Source: Rhabditoides inermis (Eukaryota; Nematoda; Chromadorea; Rhabditida; Rhabditidae). From it: DNA of 64,000 nucleotides. Shown here in pieces: positions 1-19,162 of this stretch; the stretch's first letter is position 1, and each line of letters begins with the position of its first letter. The stretch spans positions 582,501 to 646,500 of the forward strand of contig CAWZYM010000253.1 in NCBI GenBank assembly GCA_963966185.1, in the 5' to 3' direction. The notes below the pieces were generated by a model. The model worked only from the letters and a program-made list of their open reading frames with translations. It did no database searches and was not told where the DNA came from. The position numbers were made by a program, and so were the translations under genes.

Positions 1-25
1 ATCGTTGTACACCTGTGAGACTCAC

Positions 26-8055
<8,030 letters not shown>

Positions 8056-8950
8056 TGGAGCAGGGATGGCATAGTAAATGAACTACAATGGAATAATCCC
8101 AGAACACGCACGCACCCTGGAGCAGTCTTCAGAGGAAGGGGGCGGGGTCGCGCCCTCAGGCGATGGGCGGGGCTTGGGTGGCGGCTTGAAAGCACACCGC
8201 CCCAACACATCCTCCGTGAAATACCACTCCAATTCGATTTTCACTGTTGACAGCGAAACGAGTGTCGTGTGTCGTATGTGCAAAATACACCCTACTCTAC
8301 CAATTTGAACGATACAACTACAAATTCCTCAACTAGCGTCTACTAATCTGAATTGAATGAAATCATCAGCTTGACGCTAAGAGATCATCCCAATCAAAAA
8401 CATGAACTCTCCATAGAGAGGAATAAGCGCGCAGGTAAACAATCATATTATCGTTGTTCGCCAGACGCCAGACGTACTGCCCCTCTCTTCAACGCGCGTC
8501 GTTCAGAAATCATTTCCCTTTCCCGTTCCTTGCGCCCTCTATTCGAACGTCTCGCATGCGCAATATGCAAATCAGGGTCTCGCATCTCGAGACTCGCAGG
8601 GTGCGTGTCATAAATACACTGCACCTCGGCTCGCATCTGACAGCCCGCCATCTGCTCATTCACTCATTTGTAACCACTGCCCACCAGCCAGCCGGCACAG
8701 CCAACAAACTAACACACAACTAATACCACAAAAACACTTATATTCCGAATTACAAAATCCGCACAACATATGCATAAATAGTATTACAATATTATAGAGG
8801 GGAGGGGAGATACAACAAAACAACATATCATGACATCATGATTTGGAAAATAACAATAACATATACATTAATTCAGACTGGAAATGAGAGATGCTAGGGG
8901 AGATAGTGGGACAAAGGGAGTCCGCCGGTAGGGTTTGTTACTCGAGTTAT
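8056..8950. other. intergenic interval between the CCAR1-like gene and the Ig/FN3 gene
   Basis: Both flanking genes are on the minus strand, so this stretch must hold the 3' UTR and terminator of the CCAR1-like gene and the promoter and 5' UTR of the receptor. I found no canonical AATAAA on the minus strand shortly after the CCAR1-like stop at 8951 and no convincing TATA box. Nothing else is recognisable. Confidence 0.6.
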
Positions 8951-11900
8951 CTATGCAGTTGTCTCCCTGGCTTTCACTTCCTCCTCTCCTTCCTTCTTCT
9001 CCTCAGTCACCTCCTCCAACTCCACGTCTCCCTCGATCGCATCCACTTCCTCCACCACTTCAGTCACCTGAAACACAACACATGTACAACACTCCAATTG
9101 TTTGCTTCATTTCCCTTTTCGTCACGTGGAGTCTGATCCTAGCCGAACACTTGGAGACTCACTCTCACAAAGCCAGCGGTCACTAATACTCGTCATTCCA
9201 ACCCACTTACTTCAACCCTCCCTTTTTCAAGAAGGAACACATCACTCACCTCCTCTTTCTCGACATTATCCTTCTCTGACGACTTCTCCTTTTTATCCTT
9301 GTCCTGAAAAAAGAACACGTATTTAAGAATAATGAAACTTGGCACCACGGCGACATATTCCCAATGAAGACCAGCTGTGCTCACCTCCTTCTTGTCGTCC
9401 TTGCCGATACGACTGCTGGTGCTCTCCTTCTTGGGCGAGGGCATCGCCTTCTCCACCACACCTAGCAGACGCTCGCACAGCTTACGAGTCTCAGTCAGGG
9501 CAGTCTTGCATCCAACACCATCATCCACTGCGTTCTACAAAAACACATCACACACACTGTATTACTGTAAACAGTGTATTACTATAACATAACACCAAAC
9601 AACATCAGCTAACACTCACTTTGAGAAGTTTCTCAGTATCATGTAGCCGCTTTTTGTACTTTTCCACGTCTTCGTCCAAACGCTTCTTCTTCTTCTCGAT
9701 CGAGTCGCGCTGGTCGCGCAGGTTCTCTGAAAATTAACACTCCTTCAGTTGTAATTCTCGCTTATGGACTGTTGCCATTTAATCAACTGGAGAGATTCGC
9801 AGTCCATCTCAATTAGCAGATCCTCCACCCACTCTCCCTCCCCCTCTTTCACTCACTCATTCAACCCCGCTAATCACGCTATCCTTTCTCCTTTGCGACC
9901 ACCCATTTGCCGCTCGCCTCTAGCCGCGCAGTGTTTTGCACCCATCCTCTTCGAATAGAGCAGCAATCAACGCATGCGACTTGGTCTATCGCAATTTGCA
10001 TAGCGTAGTCGCTTCTTCTTGATTCACTTGATGCTCTTCTCGCAAGCCAGGCTACAGCGACGCAGCGGAAACATTCGCCATCTTCTCGGCACAATTAAAC
10101 GGCTAGCCAGCAAAAGCAACTATAGTCGCAGTGTTGACTCACTGATGGTCGTGTCGAGCTCGTTGACTTTTCCCTCTGCCTGGTCCCTCTCCGTCTCGGC
10201 CTGCTTCAGCTGGGCGAGCTTCTGCTGCACGTTGACGAGGGCGCCTCCAATCTGCACCATGCCTCCGTCCGCCGACACCACTCCCGACGCGGCGGCTGCG
10301 CCTCCCGACGACGTGACCATCAAGTCGTCCGACACAACGGCAGTAAAGCCTAAAACGAGACAAAAACAAAATACATATAATACGGGACTAGCACAAGTAC
10401 AAATCTACAAACCCATTGCATATTCAGATAATACTCAAATAACACTTACCCTTAGCCATCTTGTCAGCAGGCATGGCATCTTCGGCCGGCGCAGGCACGT
10501 ATCGCGTCTCTCCGTCGTTGTCGACGAGCGAGTCGGTGAGGTGGCGGTAGTTGATCTTGTCGCGCACAGCCCACCGCTTCACAACCTTCGACACCATGCC
10601 CCTCGTCACGCCCAGCTCGCAGTGGAGAAGAATGTCCTCCACATCACGCTCCGTCAAGTAGCTAAAAGGAGATGAAACATGTTGAACAAGTTGAATTGAA
10701 TCGATTTACTATTTATATCAAAAACAACAACCTATAGTAAACATTTTTAGTCTGCGTGAAGTATTTGTCGGCGGTATGCACAAACGAAACAAACATACCA
10801 AACTACTTACCTGCAGAGGTTCATATCCCAGAATGCGAACGCTTCATAGGCAGACCGGTTCGAGACAACAGCCTTGAGATCTTCCTTCTTCTCCTCCTAA
10901 AACTAATAGCTAGCTGAAACGGTTCAAAAATGAACGCACCTTCTTCTCTTCCTTCTTTTCCTTGTCATCCTTTTTCTCTTCCTTCTTGTCGGAACCCTCA
11001 GCAGGAGCGGTGTCTTTGGTCTCCTCCTCTCCGTTCTCCTTCTTCTCCTCTTCCTCCTTCTGCTTCGGCTCCCTTGCCTCCTCCCTCTTCTTCTTCTCCG
11101 TGTCCTTGTCTCCAGCGTTTGCCAGCGTCTTGTAAACCTCGAACGCAAACTGCCTCTCCAGCACTGATGCGAACGCCTCAGCAAACATAGCAACCTGCAA
11201 AAAAGTAATTTGAATTTTTTTTCATTTAAACAGTTAAAATTCAGTAAATGAATGACCTCGAAGCAGTGTTCCTTGTTGTCGTCCTTCCCGTACTCGAGCA
11301 GCTGGTGGAGGGAGACGACGCGGCAGTCGAATTTGCCCGACTTGACAGTCTTGTGCGGGAACACGAGCAGCTTGTCGGCCGGCAGCTGGAAGTGCCTCTC
11401 CAGAGACGCCTTCTTTTCCTTCTTCTCCTTCTCCAGCTTCTCCACCTTCTTCTGGCGAGCCTCTGCCTCTGCCTTCAGCTCTTGCTCAGATTTCTGAATA
11501 ATGGCGGCCGGATCCTTCTCGTCCTTCTTCTCGGCAGGGGAAGCGTCGCTCGTGTCCATCTTCTCTTCCTCGGCCGGCGTCTCCGCTTTCTCCTCCCCGT
11601 TCGCCTTCTTCTCCTCCTCTTCCGCCTTTTCTTTGTCCACAGCTTCCTGTAGTCTCTGCACCAGAAGTGTTTTTATTCCCTTTGTCTCCAAACCACGAGC
11701 CTCCAACTCTGAGCGAAGCTCCGCAACCTGAACAAAAACATCATTATTTTCTATATCGATATTTCTTGCACACCTTAAGTGCCTTGACGTCAAGCTTGCT
11801 CCAGTGGCTGGCACCTTCAGATTTAGCCTCGGCCTCCTCTCCGTTTGTCTCACTCTTCGCGGGAGCCTCGGGAGCCTCGTCCTTCACCTTCAGCGGTGTC

Positions 11901-14900
11901 CCAGGTTCAGCCTTCACTCCATTCTCAGCAGCGTCCGGCTTCACCTAAACTATTCACGGTTATTACAGGACAGTGATATTATTGACTCTCTTATCAGATA
12001 CCAAAACACGACGACATATGTGTGGAACCCAGATTTCCTTATATCTCAATGTCTCCCGGTTCCAATCACTCTTTTAGCTCTAAGCCCTACCTCACACCGC
12101 AATTAACAAGGGTGACAGGACAGTGAGACAAGCCAGACAAATACATTCATGCATGCGCCGCGACAGTGCGAGGTATCGAACAAAGACATGACACACGCAA
12201 AATAGTTAGGTTGATGTGGAATGGGTGCAAGCGGGAGAGTGAGTCACCAACCACACACAACACAGTCAACAACCGTGAGCGGCCGAGCACCGGTGGTGTC
12301 CCGGCCGCTGGCCCGCCTGCCTCCTTGCCGCAAGGCGCCCCCACTTTCCTCGGCCTCGCCCTCCCCCTGCTGTGTAGTCACTGCTGCCGCAGCCGCAGCC
12401 GGAGTCGCCTCGGCGGGCGGCTCGATGGTGAGTGCGTCGACGTCGGCCTGCTTAACGGCCAGCTGCTCGACCAGCTTCTCGAGGAGCCCGTCCGACTGCG
12501 TGAGGAGCTGCGTGTCCGGCACGAGCAGCGTCACGCGATCGACGCGGCCGCGGTCCGCACGAGCGTACCGAGTCTGCGCCAGCTCATACCTGCACAAAGA
12601 TAACGAGCATGTGTCCAACCCACAATCACCCTCAGCCCCGGCTATCCTCTCCTCCGTCATCGACATACCCTCCCCGCGGGGAAAATCGATCGCATCGTAG
12701 TCGTAGATGTGAGAGATGGATGAGTGCCCGCCCAAGTCCGGGTGTGCAATCGGGAAACGACCGACTCACCATTGTGGGCAGTCCGACAGGTCGATTCCAG
12801 TGAGCGCCTTGGTGGTGCGAATAGCAGTCTTGATCTGAGTGCAGATGTTCAGCGGGTCTTCTCCGTCGAGCGACGGCGACCATGCGCCTCCAATTGCCAT
12901 CATCTCCTTGCCACGGCATCCTGCAAACAGCGAGCACATCATGATATCATGATTTAATGTCAACAAAGAAAACATACCGACGAGGAAGTTTATGTGCCTG
13001 AACTGACTCGACGGCTCGAGCATATCGTCCGTCGTTCCATCGGGATTCAGCGCGCACGACTTCTTTTGAATCTCCTGCTTACCAGCATGGGCAAGAAGCA
13101 GAACCTGAAGATATAAGATACATAAAGAAAGAGATTACTAAATGCAACCACTATCTTCCGCCACTCACCTTGACCTGGTAGCGCTGGTCGGCGTCGTGGG
13201 GCTCTAGCTGGTCCTCTCCGTCGACAAAGCCCTCCTCGCGATCCACGTCCTTGTGGCACACATGAAAGTTTACGGGCTTGGTGAAGTCAATGGGCTGATC
13301 GAGAGGGAATCGCTTCGGCCAGTCCAGATCTGCCTCCGCAAAGTCAGACGGAATGTACATGTGCTGGAAGCGACGACGCACTGACACCATCGACACATTG
13401 TGGCTGAAAATAGGATAAATTTACGTGTACACACTACAACGCAATTGCTTTTTTAAGCAGTGCAGCGCATATAGCATCTTGGTTGAGTGTTTAGTGAAAC
13501 TAATACAACATACCCGATGAGCATGTGCCTGGGCATGCGCGACTCGTAGCGCGGGATGATGCGCGCACGGCGGCGAGGAGGCGACGCGCTGCTAGTACTC
13601 TTGTGCGGAGCCGCACTGCCCGTACGCACAGGAGAACGCTCCCTCTTCAGACTCTCGTGCCGATGGCGAACAGGAGACTCCTTGCGCGGCGACGAGCGAC
13701 GCGGAGGTGGAGAACTGCAAAACAATCAATATTTAATAAGAAACTTCAACGTTCACTGGTTGACTGATACTGACCGCCTGGGCGGGCTCCTCCTCCTGGG
13801 CGGGCTGCTTCTGCGAGGAGGCGGGCTGCGGCGGGGAGGGGGAGAGCGACGCCTGGGAGACGGCGCGCGACCGCCACGATCACTACGCTCGCGATTGTCC
13901 GCACCCGGAGGACCCCAACGGCTGCAACAGTTGCAAACTAGACACTCGCATCTCGCATCACAAATCACAATTTCCGATTTCACCATAACGCGAAAAGAAA
14001 AAGTCATTCATTTTCAATTGACTGAAATTAAAAATGCGTACGTATATTTTTTTAATATATATGTACCTGCCAGGTCCACTGTTCATGTTATTCTGCATCT
14101 GCTGCGGCGGTGCAGCAGAGCGCATCATAGTCTGAGGAGGAACAGCTGCCTGAATTAATACATAAACATAACCAAAATAGTCTATTTGGACCTAACTGAA
14201 TGAAAAACCGAAAAGATATTGCGCGCGCACTCACCGGGGGTGCTTGCTGGGAGACGGCCTCGCTGTTCTGGAGGAGCTGGACACGGAAGGCGTTCCACTT
14301 GAACGGCATAGTGGGGTTGAACGACGCCTCCACCATCACCCGATCGCCAACGCGAGGCTGTGCTCCGCGGATCACACTAAAAAACACAGCATGAACAAAA
14401 TATACTTTGTGTGATTATAACCATTACTTTGTGTGATTATAACCATTACTTTGTGTGATTATCATACATAGAGACATGTGAGAAGTGACTCAAACTTTCC
14501 GTACGTAGGGAAAAATCCCGAGCGGAGTTGTGAACCGCTATCATTATTATATCACGACCCATCTCCCAGACCTACCTATTTCACCACACAGGTAACAAAT
14601 AATTCTGTAACTATGCATGAATTTATGTTATTTTATTACTAAAAGGTTGGTACTATCAAACGTACGAAAATAATATTAGAATAGAGAGAAGTAGCTGACA
14701 AAGTTGCTTGAGATTCTTTGAGTCCAGAGTCAGTCTCTTTGAGAAGCTAGATTTTTATTTGGTCCCTCACATTTCTTTTTTACTGCTTTGAAAGAACGTA
14801 AATTACTTCATTTGGGAAAAATATCAAACGTACGAAAATTAAATTTTAAACCGGTGCGCCACCCATGTCATCATGATTCGTTAAAATTTAGTACGCTCTG

Positions 14901-16026
14901 CGCTTGTTACCGGTCCATAACTCCGCTCGGGTCTTTTCCATTTCGTACGTAATGGTCAAAAACATTATTTCGTAATTTCGAGATCATTTATTCTTCGGTA
15001 CGTAAGTCATCATCAGGAAATTAACTTCTCAATGCGCCGGGATGTATGGTGATTATAACCATTACTTTATGTGATCATAACCTAGCGAAATAACGCGCAA
15101 ATACAAACACTACAATGATGAATTGATGAAATAATACTGACCTGTGCTGGAAGAAAACGTCGTCGTCGACGAAGCCGTAATTGTCGTGCATCTTAGTGAC
15201 CACGCCGACAAACGTGCGCTGGCTCTTCTGCTGCTGTGGAACGGGCGACGGCGCCTGTCCGGGCTGCAAAAATTTATTCAAAATCATGGATTGTGGGCAC
15301 TGTGATGCACATGAATATGAAATGCATTCACGCAACCTACCATCTGACGACCCTGCATCTGCTGCTGAAGCGACGCCTGTTGCATGAGTCCCATTCCCAT
15401 CTGTTGCTGAGAGAACGCAGCCTGCAACATCAAAATAAAAATGAATATCATAATCGTTCAAAAATTCATCAAGAAGGCCACCCCAGAGCAAACGAAATAC
15501 TCATTGCATAGCAACAGAAGGAAAGAGAGGCGACTGGAACATGTACAGACCTGTGCATGACTCAGACCAAAATGAATCTGGAAATACACTGTTTTGACAA
15601 CCAAAACATGTATGCAAAACGAAAAGAAACATACGAACCTGGTTAACCATGCCTCCGAGGCCTCCGACCATGCCGAGTCCGGCGGCTCCGAAGGGCGCCG
15701 GAGCAGCACCAGCCATGCCAAACTGACCGGGAAAAGCGCCGCCAACAGGCATCTGCTGGCCTGCAAAACAACAACTCTTGATCAATTCACAACAAAAATA
15801 CATTTATCAATTTCAGCATAGTTTTTTGGATGTTTTACACCCTCTACTGATCAATATTGTATTTATATAGTATTACTGCTCCTGCCAATTCGCCACGCCT
15901 TCGAAATAGAAAAAAAAGTATATACAGTGGTGCAAGATAACTGTATGAATGATACAATCGATACTACAAATTCTGCTCACCAGGCGGGCGACCCCAACCA
16001 GGAGGCTTGGCACCTCCGAACGACAT
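8951..16026 (-). CDS. CCAR1: CCAR1-like protein (cell division cycle and apoptosis regulator family; nematode LST-3 is in the family)
   Basis: Exons, 5' to 3': 16026-15981, 15760-15639, 15577-15551, 15421-15341, 15263-15142, 14376-14235, 14149-14067, 13921-13775, 13714-13514, 13403-13169, 13104-12978, 12920-12770, 12589-about 12382, 11944-11774, 11727-11257, 11194-10940, 10896-10811, 10661-10450, 10349-10143, 9726-9620, 9534-9385, 9303-9250 and 9067-8951 (stop TAG). All junctions keep frame; only the 3' end of exon 13 is uncertain (12382 or near 12244). Length is about 1,200 codons, against about 1,150 for human CCAR1. Family landmarks in order: the S1-like segment GVVTKMHDNYGFVDDDVFFQ, then NPTMPFKWNAFR, an Arg/Ser/Pro stretch, RIIPRYESR, HMYIPSDF, FLVGCRGKEMMAIGG, KALTGIDLSDCPQW, a SAP motif (HWSKLD to LEARGL), SGKFDC and DNKEHCFEV, a degenerate EF-hand and a Lys/Glu coiled coil. 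The human family protein is a nuclear transcription and splicing co-regulator. Confidence 0.95.
10450..10896 (-). other. CCAR1: degenerate EF-hand region of the CCAR1-like protein
   Basis: Two exons encode AFAFWDMNLC then SYLTERDVEDILLHCELG, lining up with the C-terminal EF-hand of CCAR1. The putative loop starts with Asp and has Asn at position 3, but it has Cys, Tyr and Thr at the next chelating positions and Asp rather than Glu at position 12. Calcium binding is therefore doubtful. Confidence 0.7.
13514..13921 (-). other. CCAR1: Arg/Ser/Pro-rich (RS-like) segment of the CCAR1-like protein
   Basis: Two consecutive exons encode repeated RRSPPP and RRRSPP motifs and then SPRKESPVRHRHESLKRE. 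Human CCAR1 has an RE/RS-rich stretch at the same place, between the S1-like domain and the DBC1-like region. Such stretches suit RNA or splicing-factor contacts; that role here is inferred from the family. Confidence 0.8.
14403..14463 (+). repeat. 22-bp tandem repeat, about 2.8 copies
   Basis: The unit TACTTTGTGTGATTATAACC plus AT is repeated head to tail in the intron between CCAR1-like exons 5 and 6. A diverged copy of the same motif lies at about 15050-15083, on the far side of the inverted-repeat element in this intron. Confidence 0.85.
14499..14950. mobile_element. MITE-like inverted-repeat element in a CCAR1-like intron
   Basis: Imperfect terminal inverted repeats of about 40 bp lie at 14499-14537 and 14911-14950. 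The shared core is CCCGAGCGGAGTT, then TG and ACCG with two mismatches, bounded outside by CGTACG. The interior is AT-rich and non-coding. It also contains CAAACGTACGAAAAT twice (near 14658 and 14824), which extends the CGTACG motif. Size, TIRs and lack of coding sequence fit a non-autonomous DNA transposon. I could not define a target-site duplication, so the outer ends are uncertain. Confidence 0.65.
15551..15577 (-). other. CCAR1: 27-nt microexon of the CCAR1-like gene
   Basis: A nine-codon exon (IHFGLSHAQ) lies between TTTCCAG and GTCTGTAC on the minus strand. It is phase 0 on both sides, so inclusion or skipping keeps the reading frame. It falls in the poorly conserved Gly/Gln/Met-rich N-terminal tail before the S1-like domain, so homology cannot confirm it. 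Confidence 0.55.
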
Positions 16027-17508
16027 TATTCAGTTGCGGTTAGGTTTATCGATTGTCCACGGCACCCGTTCGAGAAACTGATGAATCTGAAATAACATAC
16101 CAACGAGATTCTAAAATATACAAACATCAGAAAATAAATAAAAATGTAAAATCAATCAATTCAGTCAAGCTGGCTTGCGAGCCCACTGGCCAGGGAGTGG
16201 GCGGGGCTAACCGCGTCGCGCTCACGTTCGCGTCGCGGCAGCACCTACAGTATACTTCCAAAATCCATGCGAGACTACAGTTTATAGAAATAATGTTTAA
16301 AATGTCGTTTATGCATTTTTTTGGAGTTCTGTAAACTCTGAAAAATAAATAGAAAATACTTACGAACAAAAAAAAATGGCTCTAGATTATCAGGAACCGA
16401 GTGAAACGCGGCCCTGGCACCTGGCCCTAAAATGGTATGGTAAAATGCGACCCTTGGCCGTGTGGCCCTGATGTTGGGCAATATGTATATCGCACCGCGC
16501 ACCACCGCACCACCGCACCACAGCACCACCGCACCACACCATTTTAAATCGCACCACACCACACCACGAACATCGCACCACTGACGTCACTCGCACCACT
16601 TTGTCGATGTGTACAAATCGGCTCAAACTCGGCTCAAACGTAATGTTTTCGGATGAAATTTCGAAGTTTATGAAAATGGATGGAGTAGTCTATAAATATA
16701 AAGTTAGTTGATTAGACAATGTTTTGATTATTATTTTAATTATGATCTGAGTTTCACGTTTGAGCAGCTAAAAACTCCCCAAAACGCCCAAGCCAGGAAT
16801 GAATGTCTCCTGAGTTGTGTAAATGTAATTTAATAGTTTTTTATTCTGTACTTTTCGCTTAATAAATTCATATTGTACATCTTTTTGGCTTTATGTTCAT
16901 GTTATAAAGTGAAGCCATTGCCAGAAATGTAACAATAACCTCAATTCACCGCCCCTATTTATTCACTCAGCGAATGTTTACTCGACTCATTTTATTATCC
17001 AAAGAGACACCACTGAGATAAGGAATCGTGATGGGACCAATTTTGAACTCAAATTTTCAGCTGCATTCTTGCCAATGCAGATTCGAAAGTAACGCAGAAT
17101 CGTCGTTCTTTCGCAAAAAAATACATTTGTGTTAGGTTAAAATGATTTTTAATAATACTCAAAGTCAAAAACAAGTCGCCACTGTTCCTTTAATGCTACT
17201 GTATAATAGTTGTGTGTTTCACGATGTTCCTGAAGATTACAATATCATTTGGGTCGATCAAGAATATTGAAAATGATGCTAAAAGTTATGCCGCAATCGT
17301 GCCGCGGCGGATTGGCGGCACAGGTGCGGCGTCGCCGCGGCAACAGCAAGGTTTACCTCTGTGGGTGCATTGTACCTGTTCGTCTGCGCTCTCTGCAAAC
17401 AGGAAAATGGGTGCCAGTGCTTTGGTTTCGTGTTGGTTTCATTTCGTGTTAATGAGATTTCACAGTTGGACGCACAACTTCATTATATTTCTCTCATGTT
17501 CACAAGTT
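16027..17508. other. intergenic region upstream of the CCAR1-like gene
   Basis: This mostly AT-rich stretch should contain the CCAR1-like promoter and 5' UTR, immediately beyond 16026. A short Met-containing plus-strand frame near 17224-17510 has no recognisable domain and no splice context. Apart from the CACC-rich minisatellite I see no supported feature. Confidence 0.55.
16488..16582 (+). repeat. CACCAC/CGCACCAC minisatellite
   Basis: Short units of CGCACCAC, CACACCAC and CAGCACCAC are repeated imperfectly. On the minus strand this reads as GTGGTGCG repeats. Confidence 0.8.
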
Positions 17509-17510
17509 TA

Positions 17511-17963
17511 GAGTGGGTCCCCCGTTTTCGCGGTCCGCAAAAACGAAAAATGGAATACGAGATGTGACAGTCCCGACTGACAAATTGGATACCAGACGCG
17601 TTTCGCTAGTTCATTTTCCACTTTCTGCATATATAATCATGGATGCTTCCTCTCAATAGAGTGCTCTGATTCTGTAACAAAGTTGTGATACAAACTCGCA
17701 GTTATCCCCCATTTGTACACAAAATTGAAAATAACTCGATTCGTACTGGATAAAATTTCACAAAAAATCATGAGAGCATTTGATAGGCATACAAACAAAC
17801 CTACGTTGCAACATTTGCAGATTTTATGTCCATGGTCAAGATACTTTACAAAACCTGCAATCGCGTTTTGGGAAAGAGACCATTTCCATAATCGACCAAT
17901 TGTCTGGTTCGTGTCTGCGTCATTTCTCGTAATTTGAGGACCGCAAAAACGGGGGACCCACTA
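17511..17963. mobile_element. TA-flanked non-autonomous DNA transposon (MITE), 453 bp
   Basis: Terminal inverted repeats of about 27 bp share AGTGGGTCCCCCGTTTT then CGCGGTCC or TGCGGTCC. Both ends are flanked by the dinucleotide TA (17509-17510 and 17964-17965). The interior has no transposase frame. TA target duplication with short TIRs fits the Tc1/mariner/pogo superfamily in general; the family assignment is inference. Confidence 0.8.
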
Positions 17964-17965
17964 TA

Positions 17966-18490
17966 ACTGTTCTGTTCATTTCTCCGCAACTTTTTAAGTA
18001 TGTTTTCAGTATTATAATGATGAAAAAATCCTTGCTCCCCCTCGTTTGAAATCGCTCTTCCTTGTCGCCACCCATAACAGGCCGCCCCGCCATGTGCGAG
18101 CTGACGCCAATAACACCATCTCGTCTCCTTCCCGCTCCAACTCGCTCTCGTCCGTCTCTCGCTCCGCACCTTCCACTTCCAACAGCTCCGTCGAATCCCG
18201 CATCGTACGTCCTCCCTCGTCCCGCCTCTTATCGCCCCGCCTCTTAGAAGCAGCAGGCGGAAACCATTTGCGTCTATCCAATCTAGTGATTATATATCGA
18301 TCGCTTTGATTGTGAAAATGTTGTAACAACTTTATTCAAAAGTCGCGTAAAAAGATTCATATTGTTTCAAACTAAGTAGCAAAAGCGCAAGCTTATGAGA
18401 TGCTCACAAACAATATGAAGCCATGAAGTGCTACAGTAATCACGGTAGTCTAGCTAACTGATGCGAGGACGAGCTGAGAATTTCGTTTTG
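17966..18490. other. unique sequence between the TA-flanked element and the array
   Basis: At 18046-18309 there is a Ser/Pro/Arg-rich plus-strand open frame without an ATG, not recognisable as a gene. A 12-bp perfect inverted repeat (TTCATATTGTTT at 18356-18367, AAACAATATGAA at 18408-18419) lies just before the array. The array begins abruptly at 18491. Confidence 0.5.
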
Positions 18491-18502
18491 TCTGCTCTCT
18501 AC

Positions 18503-18530
18503 TAGAGTGCGCGCCAGCACTCTATATATA
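18503..18530 (+). promoter_or_regulatory. unit-start hairpin overlapping TATATATA (reference unit 1)
   Basis: TAGAGTGC (18503-18510) and GCACTCTA (18517-18524) form a perfect 8-bp stem with a 6-nt GCGCCA loop. The 3' arm overlaps TATATATA at 18523-18530. The same arrangement starts every unit except 21, where different bases give a different stem before a TATATAT. A core-promoter role is inferred from the TATA motif and its conserved position. Confidence 0.5.
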
Positions 18531-19058
18531 CTTTCGATCTTGAAATGGGACATGTGATCAAAGGGGACATCGTCCGCGCGCGCGTCGCGCCCTCTTTCGG
18601 CGGTCGCTGTCGCTCGCTCCAGGCAGCCACGTCTTCGCCCCTTCACCAGCACCTACTTCTATATCGAATCTCTACGTCCTGAAAGTTTCACGTCTCTATC
18701 TCTTTTCTCGTTCTCGCAAAGCCTCTCGCAAAATGGCTTCTTTTTTCGCGCGACCGCGTTTTGCGCGCTCCCCAGCACCTTTCACAGGCCGCGCAGCGAG
18801 ACGGCGTTTGCGCTGGCGTGTAGAGCGCATTTGAATTAGTATTGGACGCGAGGGTTGGCACCATTCCGGCTACTTTTGACTCCTGAAACAAGGACCTGAA
18901 AATGGGAAAAATTCTCGATGCGCCCAGTTGTCTCAACTATTTTGCAATCGCACTCTAACCGTCTGCCGTGCTCTCTCGCCTACCCCGCCGCGATTGAATA
19001 GAGGCGATTTCTCTCTCCGAGTCACTCTTCTGGCGCTCGCCGCGGGCGTATCTTTGCG

Positions 19059-19162
19059 TTTCATGACATGAAATTTGACATGCACCTTCTACTCACGTCA
19101 TCTGACGTCTCCTCCAATTTTCAGCGCATTTCGCCGACATTTGGCGACTTTACGCAGTAAAG
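19059..19162 (+). promoter_or_regulatory. cluster of four short inverted repeats (reference unit 1)
   Basis: In about 100 bp: TTTCATG-A-CATGAAA (19059-19073), ACGTCA-TC-TGACGT (19095-19108, two CRE-like half sites), TCGCC-7 nt-GGCGA (19131-19147) and CTTTAC-GCA-GTAAAG (19148-19162). The last two abut. The TGACGT palindrome is intact in classes A, B and most C, with one mismatch in unit 21. The first is lost in class B. The last two keep pairing in all classes, using G-U wobbles in B and C. Confidence 0.6.

Noticed and set aside
11248..11652. Leu-rich plus-strand ORF of 134 codons
   Set aside because: It is antisense to the Lys/Glu-rich CCAR1-like exon, which has clear family motifs; a shadow frame.
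13525..14158. Arg/Gly-rich plus-strand ORFs
   Set aside because: Antisense to the Arg/Ser/Pro exons of the CCAR1-like gene and interrupted by its introns.
18046..18309. Ser/Pro-rich plus-strand frame just left of the array
   Set aside because: No ATG, no splice context and a low-complexity composition. It could be an exon of an unseen gene, but I cannot support it.
18545..18682. About 45-codon ORF starting 15 bp after TATATATA
   Set aside because: The ATG is too close to the TATA motif to lie in a transcript started from it, and the frame is not kept in unit 21.
18733..18834. 33-codon Arg-rich plus-strand ORF starting ATGGCTTC in class A units
   Set aside because: The ATG is GTG in unit 21, and class B has several amino-acid changes in a short frame. 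It could be a real small ORF, but nothing supports it.
18688..18936. 82-codon minus-strand open frame near the start of each unit
   Set aside because: It needs a TTG start, and class B and unit 21 differ from class A mainly at amino-acid-changing sites. No sign of coding constraint.
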